A stretch of 64,000 nucleotides of DNA from Nannobrachium achirus (GCA_963921795.1 OY997652.1:14245515-14309514), one strand, 5' to 3'. Shown: positions 1 through 11,614, numbered from the stretch's first letter. Notes: generated by a model not told the origin, from the letters alone. Numbers and translations are program-made.

Positions 1-258
1 TCTTCCAGAGGGTTTCTAGATATCTAGCAATTGATATGTCGCGAACTGGACATACAGTATGAAAGAGGTTGCGCACCCTGAGAAGATCTGTGTTAAATGA
101 TTAGAACATAATGTAGGGGTAATTAAGATATAACTGTGTTTGTTTCTGTCTAATGAAAACATATTATTTCTAATTACAAACACATTATTTCTTATTGTGG
201 CTTTATTCCGTCTTATTCTGTACTGTAAATTAGGGTGGGACTGGTTCCATTTGTACAA

Positions 259-295
259 GGGGAGACCTTGAAATTTGAAAGTTTGAGAAACACTG
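259..295. repeat. terminal fragment of hAT-type MITE
   Basis: GGGAGACCTTGAAATTTGAA followed by TTTGAGAAACACTG is nearly the same as the right end of the complete element at 10842-11010. The rest of this copy is not recognisable. Bases 1-258 and 296-741 otherwise show nothing I recognise apart from a short CTGT run near 470-485 and a T-run near 555-570. Confidence 0.55.
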
Positions 296-741
296 ACCTA
301 CAGCAACAGTTTAAAAGCAACATTCTGGACCAGCCACAGACGGGAGGGGAAGCAGCTATAGCGACAGCTATTTACCGGCAATGAGCTCCAAGAGTCCAGC
401 CGGGAGGAAATGAAAGCATGAATCACTTTCTTCATATCAGAGAGAAACGACTTGGTTTTGGGATGGCTGTCTGTCTGTCTGTCTGACAGACTAAGAGAAC
501 ACTTCCCTTTACCACAGAGTTGATGTGCTTGACAAATTTCACAACACACAAAGATTCTTTTTTTTTTTTACATGTGGTTTAGAGAAGGAAGACAGTGGTG
601 GAGGGAGGAACAGTATATAATTTGTGGTGTCAGGGGTAGCAGAATAGAACATTCTCCCTTTTATTATCACTTGTTGATTGTTAGAATTTGTGAGGACTGT
701 GGGGGTCAATCATTGGGGGACTACTGCCCATTAGTCTGAAG

Positions 742-1094
742 TAGGGCTGTCACAATTATTACATAATCGTCTAATCGTGATTATTTGACATTATCGCAAT
801 TATTTTGTCATAATCGTCATAATCGTGAATGTTGAAAAATGTCAGAAACGCGTCGCATCGCGACGCGTTCCACTATCAATGTTATTTTTTAAGTAGTAAG
901 TTGTCAAATGTGTCAGTAATGTATTTGTATATTTAGGTTATGTGTCCTTTCATTTCTTCCATTAAGCAACTTCAAAGCCTAAAAGCCAAACAGAAATGTA
1001 ATTATCAACGACAAAAACACAATTAAATCGTTAATCGCCAATTATTTGAGTGACAATTCATTGTCATGTAAAATGTCATATCGTGACAGCCCTA
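742..1094. mobile_element. hAT-type MITE, TAGGGCTGTCAC family
   Basis: A 353-bp element with inverted ends TAGGGCTGTCAC and GTGACAGCCCTA, flanked by a perfect 8-bp duplication GTCTGAAG (734-741 and 1095-1102). It has no coding capacity. It contains a short central palindrome with 10-bp arms (847-856 and 860-869) that matches the core, but not the arms, of the dispersed hairpin module. The sibling at 17904-18259 has the full module. Confidence 0.9.
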
Positions 1095-1264
1095 GTCTGA
1101 AGGTTCATTAGTCCGAATTTTGTTAGGGTTACTGAGGTTAGGGTTAGGGTTAGGCATAGTATTCTTTTTTTTTTTTTGTTATCAATTATTTTTATTTTCC
1201 ATAACATAAAATTAGAGACATACATATGAATAGAACAAGAAAAAAGGCATAGTATTCTTAACAG

Positions 1265-1884
1265 TTTCGGACTATTGAACCTTCGGACTAATGAACCTTC
1301 GGACTAATGAACCTTCGGACTAATGAACCTTCGGACTAATGAACCTTAGGACTAATGAACCTTCGGACTAATGAACCTTCGGACTAATGAACCTTCGGAC
1401 CAATGAACCTTCGGACTAATGAACCTTCGGACTAATGAACCTTCGGACTAATGAACCTTCGGACTAATGAACCTTCGGACTAATGAACCTTCGGACTAAT
1501 GAACCTTCGGACTATTGAACCTTAGGACTAATGAACCGTAGGACTAATGAACCTTCGGACTAATGAACCTTCGGACTAATGAACCTTAGGACTAATGAAC
1601 CTTCGGACCAATGAACCTTCGGACTAATGAACCTTCGGACTAATGAACCTTCGGACCAATGAACCTTCGGACCAATGAACCTTCGGACTAATGAACCTTC
1701 GGACTAATGAACCTTCGGACCAATGAACCTTAGGACTAATGAACCTTCGGACTAATGAACCTTAGGACTAATGAACCTTCGGACTAATGAACCTTAGGAC
1801 TAATGAACCTTAGGACTAATGCCCTTCGGACTAATGAACCTTCGGACCAATGAACCTTCGGACTAATGAACCTTCGGACCAATG
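1265..1884 (+). repeat. 16-bp minisatellite
   Basis: About 38 tandem copies of TTCGGACTAATGAACC with occasional single-base variants (CCAATG, TTAGGACT, ACTATTGAACC). A unit in inverted orientation stands alone at about 1097-1118, on the far side of the MITE. A single TTAGGG-like run lies between them at 1137-1155. Confidence 0.97.
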
Positions 1885-1959
1885 CCATGGCACCCAATTA
1901 TTGACCTTTTGGTAATAGGCTGAACAACAGCGTGTTTAACCCATTAAGGGCCTGAGGCC

Positions 1960-2275
1960 GTTTCTACAAATGTCTTCTAAATCCTAACAGTTTTCTGAAA
2001 AACCTATGTTTCTATAATGTGGTTCACCCCTGAACCCCTGAAATTATATACAGTATGTATTTGGCCACGGACCCCCATATCAAAATATTTTGCTCCAGGG
2101 GCCCCCAGAAGATTTGAGTAAAAATGTTCACTTTAACAAAATGAAATTTAAAAATAAATAAATAGCAGATCTACAAGCTCATAGTGCAGCATGAAGTGAT
2201 TTTGATTATCGCGAAATCACGCTTTCTTTTGTCACAATAATCGTGTTATGAAATGTTCATATCGTCCCATCCCTA
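1960..2275. repeat. decayed MITE fragments with hairpin half
   Basis: Contains GGCCACGGACCCCCATATC and GATTTGAGTAAAAATGTTC, shared with the CAGGGGCG-type elements (for example 5072-5623), one hairpin arm AATAGCAGATCTACAAGCTC at 2162-2181, and then an end of the TAGGGATGGGACGAT family (ATATCGTCCCATCCCTA). At least two old insertions are fused here. Confidence 0.65.
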
Positions 2276-2470
2276 TTGTGCGTGCAAAGTGTCACGTTGA
2301 TTGATCCAGCGTGGTCCCTGAGATGAGCCGCTCTCAGACAGAATCACATACAGACGGACGTACAGTACGAACAGACTCACAGGACCGAAAACAATCTCTG
2401 CCTCCAAGCCACTCCGGCCTGGCTGGCAGAGATAATAACAACACAGTCAAACCAAACAGACGTGACTTAC

Positions 2471-2557
2471 TTGGTCCAATTTTCTTGTAGGGTTCAACTG
2501 GCACTTCTTCTTTAAGGTCATCCACAGGTAAAATGACCTGTTGGTGTTCATATGGGT
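2471..2557 (-). CDS. znf618: znf618 exon after finger 2 (linker)
   Basis: An 87-base exon with acceptor ACACTCTCCTCAG and donor GTAAGT. It reads DPYEHQQVILPVDDLKEE, then VPVEPYKKIGP. In ZNF618 an equivalent acidic linker ending QKIGP or KKIGP leads into the third finger. An extra short segment I remember from some mammalian isoforms between finger 2 and this linker is absent; it may be an alternative exon. The next exon (finger 3) is not in the window. Confidence 0.88.
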
Positions 2558-3213
2558 CTGAGGAGAGTGTAAGAGAGATTAAAGGAGAATTCCGATACAA
2601 CTGTTTTATTACCTTAATATAACCCAGAACGAGTACAGTTTTTTGTTGTTGACTGAGATCGCTCGACATTTTCTTTTTTTTTTACATGTTTTGTCCCTAA
2701 TGGACTGCTGTAAAAAATAAAAGGGCCTCCCTGCTCAGAGCGCTATACAAATGGTTAATGAATGGTAAGAAAAACACTAGTCCGTAATTCTCCTTTAAAG
2801 CAAAATAAGACAATAAAAACTGCCATGTCCTAATGTGCCATTATTTGTGAAACCGTGTGAAAGTAGCCCCCGACAATAGCGCTGTTTACAACAAATGTTA
2901 CATTATGACTTTTTACACAAATTGTTCCTGCTGCTCTACATGCTTTAGGCTTTAACCTTTGCTTTTAGGAAATACCCAAGCCCATTAGGTTTCCATGGAA
3001 GTTGCTTCTGAACATATCAATAGTTTAACCACATGATATGAAATGCTATAAACTTAACTGAGAGACCATAATATAACTAAGAGTACCCCATGTTCATGCA
3101 GATTTACCATATTTTTTTTCCCCAGACAAAGGAGAAGAAGAACAACAACAACAAAGAAGTTATAGCCATTTACTATTTGGAAACACGTAAGCCCTACTTA
3201 AAAAAAAAAGCTA

Positions 3214-3267
3214 AGATAGCCGATCTACAAGCTCACAATGCGTTGTGACACATTGTGAGCTTGTTCT
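3214..3267. repeat. dispersed hairpin module, copy in znf618 intron
   Basis: Left arm ATAGCCGATCTACAAGCTC, core ACAATGCG, right arm CATTGTGAGCTTG. The outer part of the right arm has decayed. It lies in the znf618 intron between the finger-2 exon and the following linker exon's acceptor side context. Confidence 0.75.
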
Positions 3268-3425
3268 TCTGTTTGTGCCATTTTTTAAATGTTTTAAGAA
3301 TGTGAAAACAGATATGCCAGGGTTAGAGTGGTTAAGTGCATCAAATGATCAAAAAGCAAGCTCACCTTAAAAAGTAGGTGAAATTAAACCAATCTGGGCA
3401 CAAATGAGATTAAAAGACCAATTAC

Positions 3426-3515
3426 CATCAACTGCATGCAGATCTCTGTGTTCCTGGAAACAGCTGTAGTACTTGTACTTCTTGCCACAGATGTCACAGG
3501 AGTAGCGGAAGTTAT
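3426..3515 (-). CDS. znf618: znf618 exon, C2H2 zinc finger 2
   Basis: A 90-base exon with acceptor CCAACTGTAG and donor GTAATT. It reads NNFRYSCDICGKKYKYY, then SCFQEHRDLHAVD. The spacing C-x2-C-x12-H-x3-H gives a second C2H2 finger, a close paralogue of the first (shared CGKKYKYY). NNFRY and SCFQEHRDLHAVD match ZNF618. Phase 1 at both ends. Confidence 0.94.
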
Positions 3516-3990
3516 CTACAGTTGGACATCACACAAAGAGACAAGTTTAGTCAGGAACACTCACGTCTCAAGTCAAAGTAGATTTATCCATTTATTGCAT
3601 ACAGTAAATGGAATACAGTGAAACTTGGTGTTAACGGGCTCCGCTTTCGGAAATTGCTATTGCTATGCAAAATCAGGGAACTTTAAGCAAAACCCCCATA
3701 GGGATACAATAGTAGAACAATAGCAATACATATAAGCTTGAATCAACAGACATAAATCACAAGTATTTGATCATGGTGGAGGCTAGGGTGGATGAGGCAG
3801 CTAAGCAGCAGTGGATCCGAAGCTCCGGATCTACTGTAAGACACAATCAGAGCTATAGTGAATGCAAGCCGTATTTAAAGGAGCCTCCCTTACTGAGCGT
3901 CAGCTCTGATTGGAGTATGACAGTGTGATATAATGACCAGCAGATCTGTGAGTGAGGATTGATCTGACTGACAGCTGATTACGGGAGTCG

Positions 3991-4127
3991 CTCTCCATTC
4001 CGACATGTCGCCACTCCGAAATTGACTTCTTATTGTCTGAGTGGCGACACTCCCATAGGGGTTAAGTTTAGGGTTAGGGTTAGAGATAGGGTTAGTGTCG
4101 GAATGGAGACATGTCGGAAAGGAGACA
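3991..4127. repeat. inverted-repeat element, CATTCCGACATGTC family
   Basis: CATTCCGACATGTCGCC near the left end is answered by an inverted GGAATGGAGACATGTCGG near the right end, with GTTAGGGTTAG repeats between. Related sequence is at 8128-8810 and 48391-48425. I do not recognise the family. Confidence 0.6.
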
Positions 4128-4308
4128 ACTGCTGGGCGGGCGAGACTGTTGTGTCCTGCATAAACCAACACTAAAGTTTCATTTATCTCCAGCTGGACAT
4201 CACAAAAGTTCTTTCCGTTCTACGCACATTTGTCTACACTGGTTCTCAACCTGTCGATTGATGTGGGCAGAAACTTCTTAACTCCATATTCTAACTTCTT
4301 GTGTTTTT

Positions 4309-4476
4309 TTTAAGATTTGTTTAGGCTTTTCTGCCTTTTAGTTCAAGTGAAGATTGGGGGAGAGAGATGGGAAGAGACACGCAGTAAACGTCGTCGGGAA
4401 CAGAACGCGAACCCGCGGCATCAGAGCCTCAGTGGTATATGCTTGGACCACTGGGGCGCTCGCTGGCCGCCCCACA
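4309..4476 (-). mobile_element. tRNA-derived SINE with TSD
   Basis: Read on the minus strand it has a tRNA-like head with an A-box-like AGTGGTCCAAGC region and a B box GCGGGTTCGCGTTC, and ends in an A-rich tail. A 12-bp duplication TCTTGTGTTTTT flanks it (4297-4308 and 4477-4488). A fragment of the same family is at 50857-50908. Inserted in a znf618 intron. Confidence 0.82.
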
Positions 4477-5071
4477 TCTTGTGTTTTTCCATAAATCAAG
4501 GCCCTACTTGATCTTCTACTTTTGCATTTGAATCCTGAAAAGTAACAGTTTTGGACACATATTATGTACGATATATTGGTGTTAGTGTTAAAGTACTTCA
4601 CTCTAGATTTCACTCTTTCAAAAGGGATTACATTAGGTCTTATTTTTTTCGAAGAGAGCACAGTTATATATGGCTCTCAGCTGTTCAACTGTGTGGAAAA
4701 ACAGAGATGAATACAGAGTGATAGATAGAATAGTTCAAATACAGGGTGCCATTACATATTAACAGCATGAGATGGGATACAATAATAGTTTATAAGATAA
4801 GATTGAGGCACGCCATCATTGCCACGGAGGACTCTATTAATCCCTGGAAAATAAATTGGGGTTATGATGAAGAGCAAAAAAAAAAAAAGCACATTTTACT
4901 CAACATTAACATTTTTCCCATAGTAACACATTATCTGCAGACAGACAGCGTTCAGCCACTCTGGTTGGCTACGTTTGTAGAGGGGTGAGATAGAACAGGG
5001 GAGAAAGGGAGCTAGATTATCTCCACATAAAAGAGTTCTCAACATCCGCTGCTGCTATATAAAGCAAACGG

Positions 5072-5623
5072 CAGGGGCGTCACAAGGGGGGAGGGGGACT
5101 GAGTTACTAGAGCCCAAGGTGGAGGGGCCTGGAATTATTTTATACTTTCGCAACTGAAAAATAGCAGATATACAAGCTTGTAGATTTAGAAAAGTTGTGT
5201 GTGCAAATCTATGATTACATGTATTTTTGAAGTGAACATTTGTAACTCAAATTTTGCTTCTGTGTGGTCCCTGGAACAAAATATTTTGACATCGGGGTTC
5301 GTGGCCAAATACATCATTTTGGGGGTCCTTCACATGAAAATGTTTGAGCACCACTGAAACATAGGTTTTTCAAAAAACCTTAGAAGGATTTGAAATATTC
5401 AAAGACTTGCACACATTTTCAAGATTTTTCAAAAATAGCAGATATACAAGCTTGCAGCGTGGCACTCGGTGTAGCGATGTAAGTTATTTTTCACTAGTTA
5501 AAGCACAAAATAACGCGTTCCCAGTTAAAATGGGTTAAACCCCCTCCCCCTATGAAGAACATTCATGGGGGGCCCACAGTGAATCCTTGAACCCAGGGCC
5601 CAGAATTTGGTGTGACACCCCTG
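5072..5623. mobile_element. hAT-type MITE, CAGGGGCGTCAC family, long form
   Basis: A 552-bp element with ends CAGGGGCGTCAC and GTGACACCCCTG and a 7-of-8 duplication (GCAAACGG at 5064-5071, TCAAACGG at 5624-5631). It carries remnants of two hairpin modules (about 5157-5180 and 5429-5502). An internal GGTTTGAGCACCACTG-type end (about 5340-5355) marks where the shorter form, as at 40311-40608, would stop. Confidence 0.87.
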
Positions 5624-5669
5624 TCAAACGGTGTGATATGGGGGAGGTATTGTATATAGGCCCACATGG

Positions 5670-5900
5670 CAGTGGTGGAAGGTAACAAAGTACATTTACT
5701 CAAGTACTGTACTTAAGTACAATTTTGAGGTATTTTTACTTTGCTTGGCTATTTCCAATTGTCAGTACTTTAATTCTACTCCACTTCATCTCAGAGGCAA
5801 ATATTGGACCTTTTACTCCACTACAATTATTTTTGCAAAAATACATTATTGTATTACAAAACATACATGAACCACTTTAGCCCTATTTTATACATTTGAA
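5670..5900. repeat. CAGTGGTGGAAG-type MITE fragment
   Basis: Begins CAGTGGTGGAAGGTAAC and continues AAGTACATTTACTCAAGTAC, a repeat seen again at 8901-9628, 48748-49180 and 57646-58076. The right end is missing. Confidence 0.7.
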
Positions 5901-6410
5901 AATACCTCCCATTATTCCGTCCCGACCACCTAAACCCAAACTTAACCCTAACCTCAGTAAAACTAGTGGTGAATGGTGAATTGCTAACCTGCCGATGATG
6001 GTGAATGCTAACCCGGTGAATGTTAACCTGGTCGGACTATTGAGAGGTTGGAATTATGATCAGTCCCCATTGTATACAGGCCCACCACAACATGGCAGCC
6101 AGTCGGCACAAATGAATGATTGAAGAGGTCCTTGACACAAATCCAGTGGAATGAGCCACTGGCTGACTGGAAATGACACTGACAAATTGTCAAGTGGAGG
6201 GAGTACTGCTCAAAACAGCTTACTGTTGCTGTTGGGGAGTAGAAACCGCATACGTTCAAAAACAGTTTTTTTTTTTATGTTTTATTATAATTGTTTTTGA
6301 ATTTGAATCCTGAAAAGTAACCATTATTGTTTAATTTTCTTATGTGTGATGTCAATGATTTGTATATGTGTCTGGAATAAAGTTTGAAGTGAATTAAAAA
6401 GTAGCCAAAG

Positions 6411-6462
6411 TAGCAGACCTACAAGCTCAAAAACATGTCGTTTTGAGCTTGTAGGTCTGCTA
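6411..6462. repeat. dispersed hairpin module, perfect 22-bp arms
   Basis: Arms 6411-6432 and 6441-6462 are perfect reverse complements around an 8-base spacer ACATGTCG. Compared with the common arm, this copy has T to C at 6418 matched by A to G at 6455, and C to A at 6430 matched by G to T at 6443. Both changes keep the pairing. Confidence 0.9.
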
Positions 6463-6696
6463 TTTTTGCTAATGAACACAGTCAAATCCTGAGTGTTCAT
6501 TTAACCCAACACCCACGCCCACACACAAGGAGGAAGTCCCTGCCATGCAGAGTCCATGGCACTTTGGGTAATAACGTCATATGCTGTGTTTGTATTATTT
6601 TAGAAATACAGATACATATGTATAAATATATTTTTGGCATCATTGACATATAAATTCTAAATGTCAAGAAAGCCCTCTCCACCTGAGCCTCAAACT

Positions 6697-6934
<238 letters not shown>

Positions 6935-6963
6935 AGTAGATGAATGTCCAGAGGTAGACTCAC

Positions 6964-7008
6964 TGTTAGGCGTTGGGGGTGCTCCATCTCCAACCATGAT
7001 CTCTGACT
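6964..7008 (-). CDS. znf618: znf618 45-base linker exon
   Basis: A 45-base exon with acceptor CCTCTCACTGCAG and donor GTGAGT. It joins the phase-1 end of the first finger exon and reads ESEIMVGDGAPPTPN, then a split Asn codon (A|AT). It occupies the place of the short acidic linker between fingers 1 and 2 of ZNF618. Both borders are phase 1. On the transcript the following intron begins only about 29 bases before a roughly 240-base CA/CGCA repeat. Confidence 0.82.
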
Positions 7009-7206
7009 CTGCAGTGAGAGGACCAGATACAAACAATCACCGATAACAATGTGATAAGATGAACGCTACGTCTGTGTTAACAGCACACAACAAAACCACA
7101 AACTCTCCCACAAAAAAAGGGGATATTTACTTGCGACACATAAAAAGGTGTCCGTGACCCAGACATGGTTCCCGAGACCCACTGTTTGGGAAACCGTGGT
7201 GTAGGT

Positions 7207-7718
7207 CAGTGGTTATCAACCTCTGGGTCGGGAACCCCAGGGGGGTCCCCACATGATTTGAGGGTGGTCCCCAGGTGACAGTAAAGTGACAATTTAATGA
7301 CTTTAAAGGCCTGTCGACCAATACTTCGACCAAAATGTTCGGTGAGTTGTGTTTTCCGACGTGCAAATTTCCAAACTCTCATTCGGTCTAATGCTTTTCA
7401 CAAGTCCTGAGGGACATAACTTTATGGTAGAAAAGGACCTTTTGACCGTAATCCTCGGTTTCGGTCGAAGTATGGACAGCCCTTAGGACCTTTAATACCG
7501 AAAGAAAAAGTAATTAAATGAAGAAAGTCAAACAAATAATATACAGTAAGAAAAAGGCAAAATAAATCACAACTCAACGCGGGGTTTGTAGATCGTCTAT
7601 TTTCAGTCAAACTAACTAAATGTAATGCCTACAAAAGTCCTTGTCAGGGTGGGGGGGTCCCAAATTCAGATTATGCTTATTTTGGGTGGTCGCAGCCTGA
7701 AAAGGTTGAGAACCACTG
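7207..7718. mobile_element. hAT-type MITE, CAGTGGTTCTCAACC family
   Basis: A 512-bp element with ends CAGTGGTTATCAACC and GGTTGAGAACCACTG, flanked by GTGTAGGT (7199-7206) and ATGTAGGT (7719-7726). The ends are those typical of Charlie/MER5-like hAT elements. A nested inverted repeat with GTCGACCAATACTTCGACC against GGTCGAAGTATGGAC lies inside (about 7314-7480). Confidence 0.88.
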
Positions 7719-7991
7719 ATGTAGGTAAGCAACACCCACGAACATGGCCAACTGTGTCTGTTGGCAGAGTTTTCAAGTCTCTGCAGTGGTGGCCAGGAGT
7801 TTTACCACTGCAGCACCCCGAGAGCGCCACACATCAAATTCTGTCAAAAATGAAGTCACGTAAAGGTGGCATATAATTTTAGCATACTTTATATTCTGCT
7901 AGAACAGGATTGTTAAAAATACATAGCGTCATGACTCAATTATTCTGTGGCATTCCACAAACAGCCCATATACAAAAAAATAGTGTCTTAC

Positions 7992-8069
7992 CTCGGTGTG
8001 CCCTGACATGCGTCTGAAAACAGTTGTAGTACTTGTACTTTTTCCCACACACCCCGCACACATAGGAAC
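7992..8069 (-). CDS. znf618: znf618 exon, C2H2 zinc finger 1
   Basis: A 78-base exon bounded by acceptor TTTTCACACAG and donor GTAAGA. With the bordering split codons it reads GSYVCGVCGKKYKYY, then NCFQTHVRAHR. The spacing C-x2-C-x12-H-x3-H is that of a C2H2 zinc finger, and the KKYKYYNCFQTHVRAHR stretch matches the first finger of ZNF618. The length is a multiple of three and both borders are phase 1, so skipping it would not shift the frame. Confidence 0.93.
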
Positions 8070-8127
8070 CTGTGTGAAAAGAAAAGCACAGTGCAGAAAG
8101 CATTATAATCGGGTGCATCTGCTATTC

Positions 8128-8810
8128 CGACATGCTGCCATTCCGACTTCCCCTCATTCCGACACTAACCCTATACCTAACCCTAACCTCTATGGAAGTG
8201 CCGCCACAGAAGTCAGTAGTGGTGTTTCCATAAAGCCTCTTAATGCGCATTCAAACTTTTGCGCATAAATCTTTTAATGGAAACACTTCATAATTCGAAT
8301 AAACTTTCATTATCCGCAAAAAAACATTTATGCGCTTGGAGGAGGTGGATTTTGAGACTTTATCGAAAAAACTAAATGCGCATAGGTGAATGGAAACGGG
8401 TCAGCCAAAAAAAGGAGAATAAATGATGACGTTCTGGTCCATCGTCCTCCAAGTTAACACTTTCCCCTGATGCTTAAAGCCCACAAAACAAACCGGTTGT
8501 TACACACGGAGTGACACGGACCGTGTGTAAATTCCTCCCGTTTTCACAATGTGCCAGGCTGCCAGCTGTAGCTCTTTACAGACTGTTGTGCAAAGACAAC
8601 CTCCGACAGAACCAGTGGTGGGCAAGGAGGTAGGGAGCACTTTGCTGTGTTCAGATGGAGCCGCTAATTCGAATGACACCCGCAAATGGAAACAGGCTAA
8701 ATTTGCTTTGTCTTAATGCGCATTTCTGATAATTCGCCTCCTATTTTCGAGTACGTTTATGGAAACATGACTAGTGTCTGAATGGCAGCATGTCGGAATG
8801 GAAAGTGGCC
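8128..8810. repeat. CATTCCGACATG element with nested MITE
   Basis: Outer halves (CATTCCGACATGCTGCC near 8129 and GGCAGCATGTCGGAATGG near 8793) belong to the family at 3991-4127. They are split by a second element with ends GTGTTTCCATAAA and TTTATGGAAACAT (about 8220-8770) that has ATGCGCATTC motifs at both ends. Confidence 0.65.
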
Positions 8811-8900
8811 CCCATTATAATCAACGTGTAAAGCCTGAGTCGTGCGTCTTGTGGCGCACTGGATCTACCCCGTCTACCAGCTGACAATGTGTCTCACTGT

Positions 8901-9108
8901 CAGTGGTGTAAACTAAAGTAACGTTTGCTCCAGTACTGTACTGTCAAGTACAATTCTGAGGTATTTTTTCCTTTACTGGAATGTTTCCAGTACATTTTAC
9001 TTCTGCTCTCAGAGGCAAATATTGTACTTTTTACTCCACTACAATTAATTGAAAACATTAGTTACTAGTTGCTTTAGACTAGATTGTCATTACAAAACAT
9101 ACAAAAAA

Positions 9109-9160
<52 letters not shown>

Positions 9161-9628
9161 TTGTACAGTATACATTTCAGCCTTTGAAAATAGCCGATCT
9201 GCAAGCTCACAATGCGTCGCAAATTTTATAAGCCAATACCTTTGTACTTTTACTCAAGTGCATTTCAATTACCGGACTTTTACTTGTAACAGAGTACTTC
9301 TACATTGCAGTATTAATACTTTTACTTAATTGAAACATGCATATACCTAATTCGGCCTAATGCCATCAGGGCGAATATACAGAACCTTGGCGTGGCACAA
9401 AGTTCGGTTTAAAAGGAGTTTTGTTCACTCAGCCACTGCTGCACTTAAAAATCTGCTAAAGAATCGCCCCCGTCGCTAAGAGGGTTTTTCTGTGTATAGT
9501 GGGGTACTGATGATCGGTACTGATGATCTGTCTTGTATTGTTATATGGTTATGTGTTGTACAGACTGTGAAGACAAATTTCCCTTCGGGGACAATAAAGA
9601 TTATTATTATATACTTTTTCCACCACTG
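8901..9628. mobile_element. CAGTGGTGTAAA-type MITE with nested inserts
   Basis: Ends CAGTGGTGTAAAC and TTTTTCCACCACTG, flanked by CTCACTGT (8893-8900) and CTCTCTGT (9629-9636). Inside are a (TA)n run (9113-9158), half of a hairpin module (9187-9210) and, from about 9340, a retroposon tail. Confidence 0.8.
9340..9608 (+). mobile_element. 3' end of a non-LTR retroposon (nested)
   Basis: Ends CCCTTCGGGGACAATAAAG followed by a short (ATT)n tail, as 3' ends of fish LINEs often do. The left border is not clear. It interrupts the MITE at 8901-9628. The family call is an inference from the tail only. Confidence 0.5.
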
Positions 9629-10257
9629 CTCTCTGTGACATTGTGAGCTTGTAGATGGGATAGTTTCAGTATGCGACACGGGCTCACAACTAAATCCGGC
9701 GTATCTGGAAATACACTCTCTCCACATACTGTAATAAATATATTTTAGAATGATTTAGCTAGCACATTGGGTCCAACCTCTCTGCTTAGATAAAAAGTCA
9801 TTGCTGTTTTAGGAAGAAGTCGCATTCTTAAGTACACTTTGAAATGGACAAATCTGGCTTAGGATGGACAAGGCCAGCACTGGTCCACTATGTACTGGCA
9901 GGCAGCCATTGAGGCTAATGGTCAAGGTCTAAATAAAGCTGTTATTAAAGTGATGACATAAACATATGCCCTTGCATTGTATCACGATAATCATGGCCTA
10001 AATCGTATAATGTAGGTAGACTATTATAAATAGTTAGAGCATAGACTGTAGTAATAGTATGCTTTAAATGTATTTAATACAGTAGCAATTGCAAACAATT
10101 CATCTTCTCATGGAGGTTGTTTCGAAGCTTGTGTCAGTTTTGGCAGACGGCAATGTTGAAAGAAGTACTACTACTGTACTGCTCTTACTAAATACATTTT
10201 AAACAATGACATACTGTAACTACGTATAAATGTATATATACACAGATACACATACAT

Positions 10258-10503
10258 ATTATTGTTTTCGGGTGGAATGTCCAAAACTGTTTTGTATTTA
10301 TCATTTTAAAAATGATTGAAACTAGTGAAAACAGCCGATCTACAAGCACACAACGCCTCGAGGCGCTGTGTGCTTGTAGATCTGCTGTTTTCACTACTTT
10401 TGTGCAACGGCCTTGTATGTTGAAGCAGGGCTTTACTTTGTGAATAAAATGTACACATTTGAAACTTGGAGATACGAGGTTTCTGCCCGACAGTGACGAT
10501 ATA
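10258..10503. mobile_element. TATCGTCGTTGTCGGG-type MITE carrying a hairpin module
   Basis: Same family as the complete element at 59787-60022: CGGGTGGAATGTCC on the left, GAGGTTTCTGCCCGACAGTG on the right, left end decayed. The hairpin at 10325-10394 has arms ACAGCCGATCTACAAGCAC and GTGCTTGTAGATCTGCTGT with core ACAACGCCTCG. Confidence 0.75.
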
Positions 10504-10841
10504 CTGACAATGTCACTTGACATACAGTGACATATCCTTCTTTTTTATCAACAACACTGGCATTGTATCACACACACAAAAACAGCTTGGTGAAAGTGTG
10601 CACAATGTTCATACTGCACAAACGAACCCTCCAATCAACTAGACTTAAAAAAAGAAACCTAATCTAATACCACCGTGTGAAGAGACCTGGGTTTAGCTTT
10701 CATCACTGGGGTGTGAATTCACTTCCAGAGTTCACATGTAGCCAGAAGAGCTTGAAGGTCACCATGGAATGTTACAGGATAGTTTGCTTCTAAATAAGGA
10801 CGTAATGCCAAAAAAGAAGAGATCTGAGGTGTGAGTTAAGC

Positions 10842-11010
10842 CTGTGGTTCTCAAAGTGGATTCCAGGGACTCTGTGGGTTCCTTTAGAGGGGTCCAAATT
10901 GACCCATAGAGGTCTATAACTCTGACAGTATACAAATCAATTTGACAAATCATTGTATACTCTCAAGAGTTAAGGGGAGACCTTGAAATTTAAAAGTGTG
11001 AGAAACACTG
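10842..11010. mobile_element. short hAT-type MITE (169 bp)
   Basis: Ends CTGTGGTTCTCAAAG and GTGAGAAACACTG with a perfect 8-bp duplication AGTTAAGC (10834-10841 and 11011-11018). It has no hairpin module. Confidence 0.88.
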
Positions 11011-11479
11011 AGTTAAGCCATTATAACCGGGAGAGAAGCTGTCATTTAGGACTTATGAGCTATATACAGTCTATATACTTGCATGTCAGGTCTATTGATC
11101 ACTGTGCATGGATAATTGGTTTCCTCCTTGGATTGGTCAGCTCTGAGGCCTACATGGATTGGTTGGGAGAACAATCACCATGACTATAAAACTCACTCAT
11201 GAACTGTCTTTTGTGAAGGACCGACAGCTTCGGCAGTGGGGATTCAATTCCTCCGTCCTTCCGCCAAACCTAACTTTCGATCTAAGGCTTTGATATTTTG
11301 ATAGATAAGTTCTATGGTTTTGTTATTTTGATAGAGAAGTTCTATGGTTTTGTATTTATTGTAAAGATTTTTGTAATTAGTTCTACTTTTGTTTGTAATA
11401 AATGTATATTCCATTTTTATTTAAATGTTATGTTACTTCCCCTAAACCTAGCCTGGGGATTGTTACAAGCACATTATTG

Positions 11480-11540
11480 GTCATTAGAAAATAACAGATA
11501 TACAATCCCATACACAAGCTTGTAGATCTGATTTGTTACA
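11480..11540. repeat. decayed hairpin module
   Basis: AAATAACAGATATACAATCC and ACAAGCTTGTAGATCTGAT are diverged arms of the dispersed module. The stretch 11019-11480 shows nothing else I recognise. Confidence 0.5.
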
Positions 11541-11614
11541 TTGCTCCTACAAAACTCTTCAGGGTCATGTTTGGACAAGACAAACAAGACAGACAAATGA
11601 CTATTCTCTCACAC

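Noticed and set aside
1265-1884. CRISPR-like array
   Set aside because: The 16-bp units are directly adjacent with no spacers, and the context is vertebrate nuclear DNA.
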